A DNA stretch of 64,000 bases, from NCBI GenBank assembly GCA_029255685.2, contig CM055316.2, forward strand, positions 76,072,861 to 76,136,860, in the 5' to 3' direction. The stretch comes from Silene conica. Lineage: Eukaryota > Streptophyta > Magnoliopsida > Caryophyllales > Caryophyllaceae. A program made the translations under genes and the position numbers. Every line of letters starts with the position of its first letter. The stretch's first letter is position 1. The notes under the pieces are model-generated. The model worked only from the letters and a program-made list of their open reading frames with translations. It was not told the origin of the DNA and searched no databases. This document shows, in pieces, positions 49,280-60,105 of this stretch.

Positions 49280-49490
49280 CTCCATACTCCCCTTGAGTCT
49301 GAGTGATTGTTCCTTTTGCTTTATGCACAAGAAATAAGAAAATGATTCTAAACCACACAAAACATTCAACCCCACGCTAAATTGATTTTAGACCACAAAA
49401 AAGTTACTAAAAAAAAAGGAAAGAGGAACAATCACTAAACTTGCACAAAAAAGGAAACAGGAACAATCACACAGACTCAGAGGGAGTGAG
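49280..49490. mobile_element. Stowaway-like MITE
   Basis: 211 bp between TA dinucleotides (49278-49279; 49491-49492). The left arm CTCCATACTCCCCTTGAGTC continues TGAGTGATTGTTCC. The right arm, reversed, is CTCACTCCCTCTGAGTCTG then TGTGATTGTTCC. TA target and CTCCCTC ends fit Tc1/mariner-type MITEs. Confidence 0.75.
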
Positions 49491-49492
49491 TA

Positions 49493-51184
49493 TTAATTAC
49501 CGATAAGTCACCCTTACGACGGATCAGATATATCCGTCTTAACTTAAGACGGGTCAAATACTACTACTAGTATTTATAAGACAAAAATGAAAAAGTTTAG
49601 AAAAAAACAAATGTTTGTCTTATCTATGCAAATAAATCATTATTTATCCCGTTTTAAACTTAAAACGGATGCTTCCGCCTTAAATGAAAATTTGTGTTTA
49701 ATTACTCCTTTTATACATCTATATTAGCCCCATTTTAATAGAATACCCTCATTAGGAAAATGAGGTAAACGGCCATATAAATGTTGTAGTTTTCCGTAAG
49801 CAACGAATTATTTTTCATTATATCTTAAACCATCTTTATTCAAAGTTATACCTGTTTGAAAATAATCCAATAGTTTTGCACTTTAATTACAGTGACGATT
49901 ATCAAAATGAGTCCATAATATTTCTCTCAACTTGATTTGAAATAACTTTATATATCATGATATTGTTACTTTCAAGGATAATTTAACAAAATCAGGAGAA
50001 TCGAGACTAACCTGAAATGTTCCGATCATAGTTCTCTCTTTCAACAAAATTAAAAGAAACATATAGATCATATATGAAAAGTAATATTTTTTTTTCTGAT
50101 ATTTACGGAGATGATAATTTAAACCGGTGATTCACGTCACTAAAATTAAATTTAAGGCAAAATAAACGACAATATTTATATTTAGGCTTTTCTTTTAAGT
50201 CTGCAAGAATGATAAGATAGTCCTATAAAAGAGCCGATCAAAACTCCGTCAAATGTCCTGACTGAGTAAACGGGGATTAAATCCCGATACAGTTCGGACC
50301 CAAGAATTCACTTGAGCTTATTTCATTTATAGCCTAGCCCAATTAAGCTGGTCCAGCACAAAATAGAAAATACAGATTGGACATTTGGCTCCTTAGCTTC
50401 AGGCTCAGGGGCTTATATCAGCTAGGATTTTGAGTGTCAACCCAATATCATATTATCATCATCCTCTGACCTCTGACCTCTGACCTTGCCTCCGGTCTAG
50501 AGATGGAAATGGATCGGGTTTAGGTTGGATTCAATAAAATCCAGACAAGTGTCACACATACACACACATGTTGGACGCAAAGGCGACCCATATTAAAAAA
50601 AAAAACCGTTATTGGCCATCCCAATGCAAAGGACACACTTGACAAAAAATCCGTTATTCGACCTAAATGTCACACGTATTGGAAATGGATGCAGAGAGAC
50701 GGCCCATACTCGACGACTGCATTGATTTTTCTTCCAAATGCAAACGACACACTTGATAAAGAGAACATTATGAGAGGACTCGACAAGTTGTGCCTGATTA
50801 GTGTAAAAGACGAATAACAAGGGCCGTAGAGACGAACAACAAGGGTTATAGAGGCGAACATGCTATTTTAATCCAGATTGTAAGGGTAAAAAGGACATTT
50901 CGTATCCAAAATATTACCGAATTCAGACAGAGCAAATGTGTTATTACCCAAACGTAACCGACTCGAAAAAAAAATTGATGCAATTTCCCTCAAGAGAAAG
51001 AGAAAGAGAAAGAGAAAGAGAAAGAGCAATCAAATTACCTCATCCAAAAAAATGACCCAAAAACCTTATCCTAAAAACAACGTAGGCAGCAAACCTTTGC
51101 TTCACACAAAACCATGTACTGAAAGACTTGAAAAAAACTGAATATAACTCAAAACTGAAACTCACATAAACCTTCTCTACGGCC
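49493..51184. other. Intergenic DNA and CRR1 5' region
   Basis: 49500-49700 has inverted ACGGATCAGATATATCCGT and AAACTTAAAACGGAT words of a MITE-like kind, without resolved ends. 50463-50490 is a short TGACCTC heptamer repeat. 50992-51027 is an (AGAGAA)n run that would lie in or near the CRR1 5' UTR. Open frames here are short and unsupported. Confidence 0.45.
50992..51027. repeat. (AGAGAA)n hexamer microsatellite
   Basis: Six near-perfect units about 160 bp upstream of the CRR1 start codon; such purine runs are common in plant 5' UTRs. Confidence 0.8.
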
Positions 51185-54100
51185 ATGGCAACATTAAGTT
51201 GTCACCTACGCTTCTCGAACCGTTACTCTACTTTCCGACCTACCATCTCTTGCTCAATGCAGCAGCCTTCTCAGAGTAACATCAAGGTATTGCTTCATAA
51301 ATGTTTCCACCCTCCTTTTTTGCTTATCTTGCTTGGTTCACACTTTACAGTAGACGCATTTGACCTGACTCGACCGACCTGCAAACAAGATAATGCATCT
51401 TTAAAATATATGTAGGCTCGTCCCACTAGACTGTCGTAAACCTGCTTGTCCACGGGCAATAGAATTCATGTTGGACCCGGCCTGTATCTGGTCTTATTCC
51501 ACTTCTGATCACCTCTAGTTCGCAGGTAATCGTAAATGGGGCAGCTAAAGAGATAGGAAGGGCAGCAGTGGTTGCCGTCACTAGAGCCAGGGGAATGGAG
51601 GTCGTTGGTGCAGTTGATAACTATTTTGTTGGAGAAGACATTGGAAAGGTAAGTCATTTCAAGCGATCACAATTCTAGACTACAACTATAATTTTCCATC
51701 CATGTCACTCAATAAGCCTTGTTGCTCATTATCATCCTCACAGATTACGGAAAAGGGCGGCTTATTGAATGAAATGGCCGGAGTGCTAGGTTGAGCGCGA
51801 GACCTAGTTAAATGAAAAGTTAATCTCATACTTTTTATTAACTTATGGAAGAAAAGCAAATCATGAATGCATGATACACATAAGAATATAAGAATATAAG
51901 ATACTTCTGAAAACTGACGCAGGTATGCGATATGGAAGAACCGCTGGAAATACCCATAATGAATGATCTTACAATGGTTCTGGGTTCTATTTCACAGGTA
52001 ACATCAGAGGTCAATGCATATTGTAACTGCTGTTGGTTTTCCAATCTAACCATGTTGTACAAAATGGCTTGCAGCTAAGAGAAACTGTTGTTGTGGTCGA
52101 TTTCACTGACCCTTCAACCGTGTATGATAATGTGAAACAAGCAACAGCATTTGGTATGAGAAGTGTTGTTCATGTGCCGCGTATCCAGCTCGATACAGTC
52201 GCAGCATTATCTACTTTCTGTGATAAGGCCAGTACGGTAAGCGCAGGAAGATATCATAATTACATGGGGAAAGGCCGAAAGGGCCGGGAAAAAAGGGAAT
52301 TTAGCTCAAATAAACTGACTAGAGTTTCTAAGCAGGAGGCTCCTTAAACCTCTTGAGTTCTGTACACAGGCATTCAGAGGTTTCGGAGTTGCACCTGATA
52401 TCTATGTCACTCCAACTTTTCATATGCTGTTGCCTATCTTGTCTGGCATACGTCACTTAGATGACATAGGTATAACACTTGAACATTTCATTTTAAACGG
52501 AAAAATACAAGGGGGATTACATCAAAGATTCAAAGTAGCCCAGATAGACATGCAGGATACTTTAACACAGTCTATGTAACATAGCTTGATATTGTGAAAC
52601 AGGGCTGTCTGATAGCGCCAACACTGTCAATAGGTTCCATACTTCTTCAACAGGCAGCAATCACAGCCTCATATCACTACAACAATGTCGAGATCGTTGA
52701 ATCAAGACCAACTGCTAGAGTAAGCTCTTGGCAGAATCCTTAATTCAATTTTAAATTTGATATTGATTTAACCAACATCTCCATTTTAAGACAGGATTTC
52801 TGCCGACCACCATTTTACCAAAAATAAAAGGAAAAGAGAACAAGTCTCAAATTAACATCTAGGGAGTACTTGTTAATTGTGATATAGCTTCTGAGTTCAA
52901 GAACATCATTACCTCACTTCCTTTGGGGAAAAAAAGTAGATACTACAAACTTTGAATACTGTTTAGAACTGGCATCGAAAGTCTCTAGTAAAACAGTTTT
53001 ACATCAAGTTATTGTAAAAGTACTTGTTAAGAATTATCATAGCCTTACAGTAAACTACGGTATATGGGTAAATAACGTGATTTACAATAATGCTTATGCA
53101 AAACCGCCTTGCATAAGTATTTAAGTACAAACATTTCGTCTAGATGCAGATCATCATTGGATACTTCTACAGTGATCCGTACATTTTATGCATTGTATTA
53201 ATGGCTCGAAATTCTGTCTTTATAAGCCTTACTGAACTTCTTCACATTACTCAAAATTCTATCTTTATAAGCCTTAATGAACTTCATTTCATAATTGGAG
53301 TTTTTCGAAAACAATCTGAAGTTCTTGCAAAGTCACTATAACTTCCTTAATCCCTAGGTCAAGTATTAGTCAAGCCATCTTGATCTCCATTCACACATTT
53401 GGTTACACAATCTGCAGAGTGTGAGAACCAATAAACAGCTTACCATGACAGCTAGGTCTAATAATCCAAGGGTGACCACTTCTAACAGAGACTCTTATTA
53501 CCCCTTATCTAACTCGGGATGAACTAGTTGATTCACTCTGCAGGTTTGACAATCACTTCTCTTCCAGCTCCTTTCTAGTGGCTATATCCATTTTAAACAA
53601 CCGAGATTTGACCAATGCAATAGCTTATGCAACCAGACATCTATACTACTGCAAGCCTCGAATGAACTTTTGTTTACTAGAAACGTAATAGTTTAAAAAA
53701 AACGCAAACATTTCATCTAGATGGTGAAAGAATCCAAGATGTATCCATGTACAGGAATTCATAACTTGAGGAATAAACAAAGATGCAGTTCAGATAGAAA
53801 AGCTTAGAAAATACTAAATCAAACTAACCTTGTGAAATGTGCTGAAAATTCCAACTGTATAGGATCTTCCATCGCAAGATGCAGTTCAGATAGCCAACAA
53901 CTTGTCAAATCTTGGCCAGCTCTACAACAAGGAAGATATCTCGACTGACGTTCCGGTAAGAAGAAATAAGATACTAATCATATCTTTGAAATATTACATT
54001 CGGCAAACAGTTATTGATGAAGAGTTAATTAGTTAAACCTAGATTGACGGTTATCTGTCATCGTGAAGGCTAGAGGTCAAGTCCTCGGAGAAGATGGAGT

Positions 54101-54908
54101 TCGAGTACACAGTATGGTCCTTCCAGGTCTTGCTTCTAGCACAACAGTTTACTTCTCAGGTCCAGGAGAGGTGTGTATAGTTCGTCTTCCAAAATTAGCA
54201 ATAAAGTAAGACCAGGATAACATACTTCTGCCAGATTGCATGCTTAGTAATTCTTGAATGTATTACATCATACACAGGTTTTCACGCTTAAACATGAGAT
54301 CACAGATGTGCAGAGTCTTATGCCAGGCTTACTTGTGGCCATCAGAAAGGTTGTGCGCCTAAAGGTAACTAATATTTCGAGTTCCATTTTCAATCTTAAA
54401 TGACGCGATAATTTGATTTTATATCACACATTCACACGGTTGACGTTTCCAATGGAGTCAAAGACTCACTAATCTTTGGTTATGGGTTATGATGAAATAA
54501 AGCAAATAGGCTCACTAAATTAGCCGCACATTATTGGTGTCGTTAGTAGTTACTCAATGCAATTCTTGACAAAAATTCATAAGTGGTTGTCCAGAAACAA
54601 CCTCATTGTGTTAACATCAGAAATAAGGCTACATACATTTGATCCTCTTACCCCGCTATTTACAGGAGCCTCTGAGGTAATGTTGTTGTATCACATGGGT
54701 CTCACTTTAGCGGAAAAATAAAATCAAGTACTGACTAACCTTTGCTCGTTTACAGAAACTAATTAGCAACTTTCGGTCATCAAAGAGTTTCATATGTTCA
54801 GCGTTTCAAGAAAGGCTCTCGTATTGTACCTCATGAAAGCTTTGCTAAACCCTTTTTTCCTCCCTTTGTTGACAGAACTTGGTATATGGTTTGGAGAAGT
54901 TTTTGTGA
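51185..54908 (+). CDS. CRR1: CRR1: DapB-like stromal assembly factor of chloroplast NDH
   Basis: Nine exons set by GT..AG sites and frame: 51185-51286, 51526-51648, 51923-51997, 52075-52236, 52603-52719, 53863-53955, 54069-54170, 54278-54364, 54876-54908; all introns are phase 0 and the product is 297 aa. Residues 1-34 are Ser/Arg-rich, a likely plastid transit peptide. A Rossmann-like NAD(P) region follows (VIVNGAAKEIGRAAVVAV), then VVVVDFTDPSTVYDNVKQA, GCLIAPTLSIGSILLQQAA, NNVEIVES and the C-terminus NLVYGLEKFL. Length and sequence match plant CRR1. CRR1 is required for NDH subcomplex A assembly in the stroma, not for lysine synthesis. The dihydrodipicolinate reductase HHxxKxDxPSGT segment is replaced by ESRPTARDLPSQ. 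An unexplained exon-like segment lies in intron 4. CCB2 follows convergently. Confidence 0.92.
52370..52469 (+). other. Exon-like segment inside CRR1 intron 4 (possible poison exon)
   Basis: 100 bp open in one frame and bordered by a plausible acceptor (TTCTGTACACAG before it) and donor (GTATAAC after it). In frame with exon 4 it would read AFRGFGVAPDIYVTPTFHML and on. Its length is 33 codons plus one base, so inclusion would shift exon 5 and reach a TGA within it. Skipping it gives the normal CRR1 junction KAST-GCLIAP. Function is speculative. Confidence 0.3.
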
Positions 54909-56139
54909 CGAATTATGTGTTCCAGAAACCTTCATTAAAGCATCACAGGCAATCCAAAGTTGGCCACTTCTCCGGAGTTTCTCTCATCCCATCAGGAGTT
55001 ATAAGCAAAAAGCTAATTTATCGCCAACTTAAAGGAAGGGACAACCGTTATCAAGCGGCCATTCAACAAGGACGCTGCACATTAGACTAATCATCACAGG
55101 ATACAAAAAGTATCCAACTGTGTATGACAGGCTGATAGCAATCTGAGAATCTCATTGACAATGTATATTCACTTTGCTGTGCATCCAGAAAATTTTGCTT
55201 CCGCATATGCCAGACTTTAGACGGCAATAATATTTTAAGCTTGCAGAAATTGGATTCGAGATTAGAGTCAATAGATCAATGTCACAGCAGAACACTCTGC
55301 ATCTCAACTTAATATTATAGCTATTTCATTTTTAAGAGAAAGCAATCTTATCGTAAATTTGTCTCCGAGCAGAACCTTCTATGTAGAACCTATCAAACAC
55401 GTAATTCAGGTCAGGTACGGGCCACGTCATTTTGATTTTTGAGTATATGATGCACTCTGGTTGGGTAGTCTTGGGTCATCTTGTGGTTAAGAACTGGGCC
55501 TGAGTCGAGTTTGAGTTGAGTCATATTTTTCAAACTTTTTGGGCAGTTGGTATGTGGATATATTTAAGAGTAGTTTTAAGTTAGTCACTTAAGGTCATTG
55601 CAGAATGTCCACTTTCAGGACGGGTAGTTTTGGCTTGGATCATTTCGGATCGGATCAACATCGAGTCCAATAAAGCTTAAGTAAGGTCGGGTTAATTCGG
55701 TGCTCTGGTCATTTTCAGGTTATCGGTAGGGGTCTGGATCACTTTTTTCTTTTGTACTTGAGGATTACCACAAACAAATTATAGGTTACATGGATGTTGT
55801 CCATTTTGAAACTCAATCCTCAATACCACTTAGGACTGTTAGGAGCACACTGTTACGGATACCTTCCAATACTCCGTATAAGTCTTCTATAAGCTAGGAA
55901 TGATTCAAATGTTTCATCTTCTATTCTTCACAAGGTAATGATCTATCACTACTTGAATAAGGTAGAAAAGTCGTCCAATACAATCATCAATGCCAATAAG
56001 AAACACAAACGTATTTTAGAATGCAAGAACAAAGAATGTTATTTAAGTGGCAATAGAGAGAATGACACTTCGACTACCTTTTTCTCGAAAAAGAATGACT
56101 ATCTTGATGTATCCATGAAGAGCTATATTAATTGAAAAT
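54909..56139. other. Convergent intergenic region between CRR1 and CCB2
   Basis: Holds the two 3' UTRs, with no recognised gene. 55395-55745 has several CGGGT / GGGTC / TCGGGT words (GTCGGGTTAATTCGG, AGGTCAGGTACGGGCC) like decayed repeat DNA. Confidence 0.45.
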
Positions 56140-58933
56140 CTATGCCTTGATCTCACCTCGAAATTTGTTGGCGATGGCTTTAATCCATGACTGGTCCTTG
56201 TCGCCGTAGGCATAGCTAATGTTTGAAGCCACAAGGACGAGCCCTGTGACTTCATCACTTCCCTTGGCTGGTGACGCTGAAGCACTGAGCACTGGCTGAA
56301 TCAGAACAGAGCCAGTCCTATCAGGAATAGCTTCTTCCAGCACAGCATCTGTATCAATACCAGATCCATCAGTTTTAGGGGAAGCAAATTCCACCAAAAC
56401 GGGATCGGAACGGATTTTAGAATGGCATATCCACATGCTTAAGATCTTTAACAATCGTAAAAGTAAAACAGTAATGAACAAATGTTCAGAAACCAGTCGA
56501 TCATTCACCTGTACTTTGCGGATAGTAGAGTGTGTCTGTCACATCAGACAGACCAGATTTCTTTATTTGATCCATAAACCAGTTATTTATCTCATCCTTC
56601 GACAATTTTTCTGGAAAGTTCCAATAGCCACGTATACAAATCATGTCTTGTAGATATATAAGCTGACAGTAAGAAAACAAGAATCAGTCACAACATGAAA
56701 GCAGTTAGGGGAAAGGACTCAAAGGAGTGGGGAGAGGTAAATTCAAATATTAAATAGCACAACTCAATCTGACTACGGCCAGACAGGACTTTTTCCCTTT
56801 CGGTTGCGAGACACTTTAACAATTTGATCAGATCAACAAAGGACAGCAGAGCAGGGATAAAGGAAGCACTGATTTATATATTACCACTGAGACAGATTTT
56901 GTATTGCGCAGTAGAACATACGTTGTCCAAGCCAGGTCCTCTTTGAGGGAATCAGGAACATTTTGTGACATCAGAAAAATTTGTTGAGCTTGTTCAGGTA
57001 GTGGTGCTTGCTCTTCAAGTGTTGCTCCCTGTGAAGTATTTCATAAGATTCGTAACCGTCACACATACCGCCTTGCCATTCTAACAAGGATGGATGGATA
57101 GGCAAGTAACAGTATTGAAAAAAATCTAAAATCTTGATATAATTTTTCCCCAAAATGGCCATTAATCTATATAGTCACCCTGGCCCTCCGTCCAAAGCTC
57201 CCAACTTCTTAAATCCTCTTATATTTTAAATTCCAACCCTTGGGACATATAAATTTGATCCCATTCTTAAATTTTTGTATGCTACTTTTAACTAGAAACT
57301 CTATTTCCTTCATATATTAACTAGGAACAAGTGATGAGCAAAGCAGAAACGGCAAAAGGACAACTAGTGAACGTCTGCAAGGCGTAATACAAACATAAAG
57401 CTAAACACCTGTCGTTTTAAAAACGTTCAAGAGAACAATAAAAAAAGGTTATCTATCAAAAACTTAAAAATTCAGACTAATTAAACCTTAAGAAGATATA
57501 AGCTGACTATATTATGTTCTCCAACAAGCAACGTTCTGTATAATGCTGATTGAAAAGCAGATCGAGAAAATATTTTGTAATGCAGCTTCAAAACACTTGG
57601 TATAATTCATTAAGCTAAGGTATCATAGAAATGTGAGAGTAGCCTAACATCTTCCAGTTTTGCATGCTCCACAAACATAAAATGGCAGCAAGACCAGACA
57701 GACATCTTCCAATTTTGCATTGAACACTGCATTTTTGGACCAGGGCTTTGTTCTTGTTGTTGTACGCAAAATCCAGTTTGACCATTAACTCATTGTTCAC
57801 GGTTGTTATTTACCTCACCTCAGACACAAAAGGCTTTTTAAATGAGCCATTCACAGAATTATCCACAATCTACAATCTATAAAGCTCGAACTCTCGAAGT
57901 ATGGAAATCTATCATGATTCATACATGATCTCTACCCTCGCGCGACTATGAAATAGAAAAAGTTCACATCTTTAAGATTGTTGCAACAATTTCAAATCAA
58001 AATTTCTTAGATACCACATTAACACCACTGGGATCCTTGCCTGCTTATCAAAATTGTAACGCTCTTAAGGCAAATTTTCTCAATCATTCACCAAATTCAA
58101 TGCTTAATCGTCATAACTTAGTAACACAGATAAAAAGAATCATTTAAACGATACTTTTATCACCTAGAAACACTAATTTTCGAAGCAAAAGTACCTTAAG
58201 AAATCTTCCCACATAGGGAAGTGTGACGGAGAATGCAGCCAAAGAAAGACCCAAAGCTTCCGAAACCTACCCAATAACTCAACTTAATTACGCAATCAAA
58301 GAGACCGAACAATAAATTTCCCACAAATTATCCAGTAAACCGTTGTACAACGTACAACTGGCTGGAAAATGCTTGTACACCTCATTTATTACTGTCGTAA
58401 AATGAGGTGCAGACGGTATTGTAAGAAATTTGTGCTCCATACAACGGTCTTAACTTCCGCTATAGCTGAAAAGACAATTACTTACAAGCTGTGCTGAAGT
58501 TACGCCTGAAGCTGAACCGACAAAATGATTCAACAAAATAAGAAATCCAAACCCATAACCTAAATATCTGGGCAAGTAAGATTCATCCAACCAAGAGATT
58601 CCTACATAAACCCAATTCATTAATAATAGCAAATCAATTGAATTAACAAAGAAAAATCAATTCACAAATCATGCACACAAGGTGTTTGTGTTTATGCTCA
58701 ATAGAAAGATTTTTTTTACCGAAGGTAAAGCGAAGTACTGAGAGATTAACTTGATCTTGAGGCGAAAGGGGTGTCGTAGAATCATCGATCTTTGCTGAAA
58801 TTTTCAATGTTATGGTACGCTTTTTGGTGGAATTGAGAGGGGTGGTTATATGAAGGTGAGGATTATATGATTTGGCGCGAAATGAAGTTGTTGGGTGTAA
58901 CGGTAGTAACGGATTCCAAGATAGAAGGCTCAT
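56140..58933 (-). CDS. CCB2: CCB2: cytochrome b6 haem c(i) attachment factor
   Basis: Six minus-strand exons: 58933-58720, 58601-58486, 58266-58195, 57028-56885, 56662-56509, 56348-56140; all sites are GT..AG, frames join, and the product is 302 aa. CCB2 works with CCB1, CCB3 and CCB4 in the thylakoid membrane to attach haem c(i) covalently to cytochrome b6. The N-terminus is a probable transit peptide, then LNLSVLRFTFG-type VNLSVLRFTFG. Two membrane segments are GYGFGFLILLNHFVGSAS and ALGLSLAAFSVTLPYVGRFL. Later come SLKEDLAWTTYVLLRNT, CIRGYWNFPEKLS and LVLVASNISYAYGDKDQSWI. The last acceptor at 56348 was chosen because upstream AGs give the wrong phase, and PQST-DAVLEEAIPDRTGSVL then fits the family. 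Order and motifs agree with Arabidopsis CCB2. Confidence 0.9.
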
Positions 58934-59569
58934 TTCTCTTTTGCTATTGTTTGTTGTTTGATCATCCTTTTAAACAAATACTTGACGGGTATTTTTCGTC
59001 ACAAACTTATGCAAGTGGGGATGAGTAGGAAAGCAAGTGGACGAGAGTTTGTGAGACCGTCACAAAGGAGATTTATTGTTGTTAAACAATGTTTGATAAT
59101 AATAATTCTATTATACAGCCATTTCACATATGACCAAGGAATATGACCATTTTTTTATAAAGTGACTATTTTGGGTATATAATACCGCTTTTTGTGACAA
59201 AAAATGAACAGCTTTTTTCAATGTGATCACTATTTACCGTAAATTGGTCATTATTCACTAAAAGGTGGTCACATTTTACCAAAAATCATGGAAAAAACTG
59301 CCGCACAAAAGTTTTGTCGTTAATAATTTCTCCTTTTCTAATTAACAAAAACCTTAAGTATTTTCCATTGATGTCAAGCACTTGCGCATAGGTTTTGTAT
59401 ATTTTATATTTTCATCTCCAATCTAAGCTCACACCAATATCTTTGTTAGCCAACACCAACAAAAAAATTGTTTCGAAATGAAACAGGATGAAAATTGCCT
59501 GCATCGTAAGAGTAATAATTCACATTAGAAAGAAACTTAGGCATATTAGTGAGTAATGACCCATTCGGC
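58934..59569. other. CCB2 upstream region
   Basis: Likely holds the CCB2 promoter. A stretch near 59155-59330 repeats GTGACTATTTTG, GTGATCACTATTTACC and GGTGGTCACATTTTACC words, a possible small repeat. No other gene. Confidence 0.4.
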
Positions 59570-59580
59570 AAGATAGAACA

Positions 59581-59792
59581 ACATGAAAAGAGTGGTGTTA
59601 GTCCAGTGATAGTTGGGTTAAACCTTAAAACTGCAGAAATGCAGGAGTTGAGAGATCCCAGGTTCGACTAGCTGGTGCGAATTGCGATGACTACTTGGCC
59701 ACTGCAGCCCCCGAAGAAGTGGCTTACATGGTTCATGTGGTGGTACGGGAATGCATGTGCCCAGGGGTTCAACCCCCTCGTCATCAAAACAA
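59581..59792 (+). mobile_element. tRNA-derived SINE
   Basis: 212 bp flanked by the 11-bp duplication AAGATAGAACA (59570-59580; 59793-59803). Near the 5' end are pol III-like boxes: A box TTAGTCCAGTGATAGTTGGG and B box AGGTTCGACT about 50 bases on. It ends in an A-rich CATCAAAACAAA. A tRNA gene is excluded because no cloverleaf closes around the boxes. Confidence 0.8.
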
Positions 59793-59803
59793 AAGATAGA
59801 ACA

Positions 59804-60105
59804 GACCAAATCTTTGTCGTCATCACTATTTTAGACATTTCCTTTGAAATTGAAGCAAATCATTATTCCTATGACAATGCCAGTAACTTTGAGAAGTAAA
59901 TCATTCAATAGAAATTAGAGTACAAATTATACTAATTGAGTTACCTTGACAAGTAACACCAAACAAAGTTAAATTAACAGTATAGTGCATAATTTCTTTG
60001 AGCCGATCCTGAGAGGCTCTCTTGGAGCCATCCCAACGCTCCTATAAATAAGCGTTCTCCGAGAATTTGGAGGCACGAGCCGCTTCAAAAACCGTCTGCC
60101 TCCAC
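59804..60105. other. Short intergenic / LPCAT 3' UTR region
   Basis: Directly downstream of the LPCAT stop on the minus strand, so mostly its 3' UTR. No other feature. Confidence 0.4.

Noticed and set aside
54794..55090. 98-codon open frame overlapping the last CRR1 exon
   Set aside because: It overlaps the CRR1 final exon in another frame and has no family resemblance.
56349..56508. Longer CCB2 last exon starting near 56437 or 56445
   Set aside because: AGs at those places give phases that do not join exon 5, or force a stop. The acceptor before 56348 joins in frame and matches the family.
59600..59680. tRNA gene
   Set aside because: A- and B-box-like words are present but no acceptor or anticodon stem forms, and the unit has a TSD and A-rich tail, so it is a SINE.
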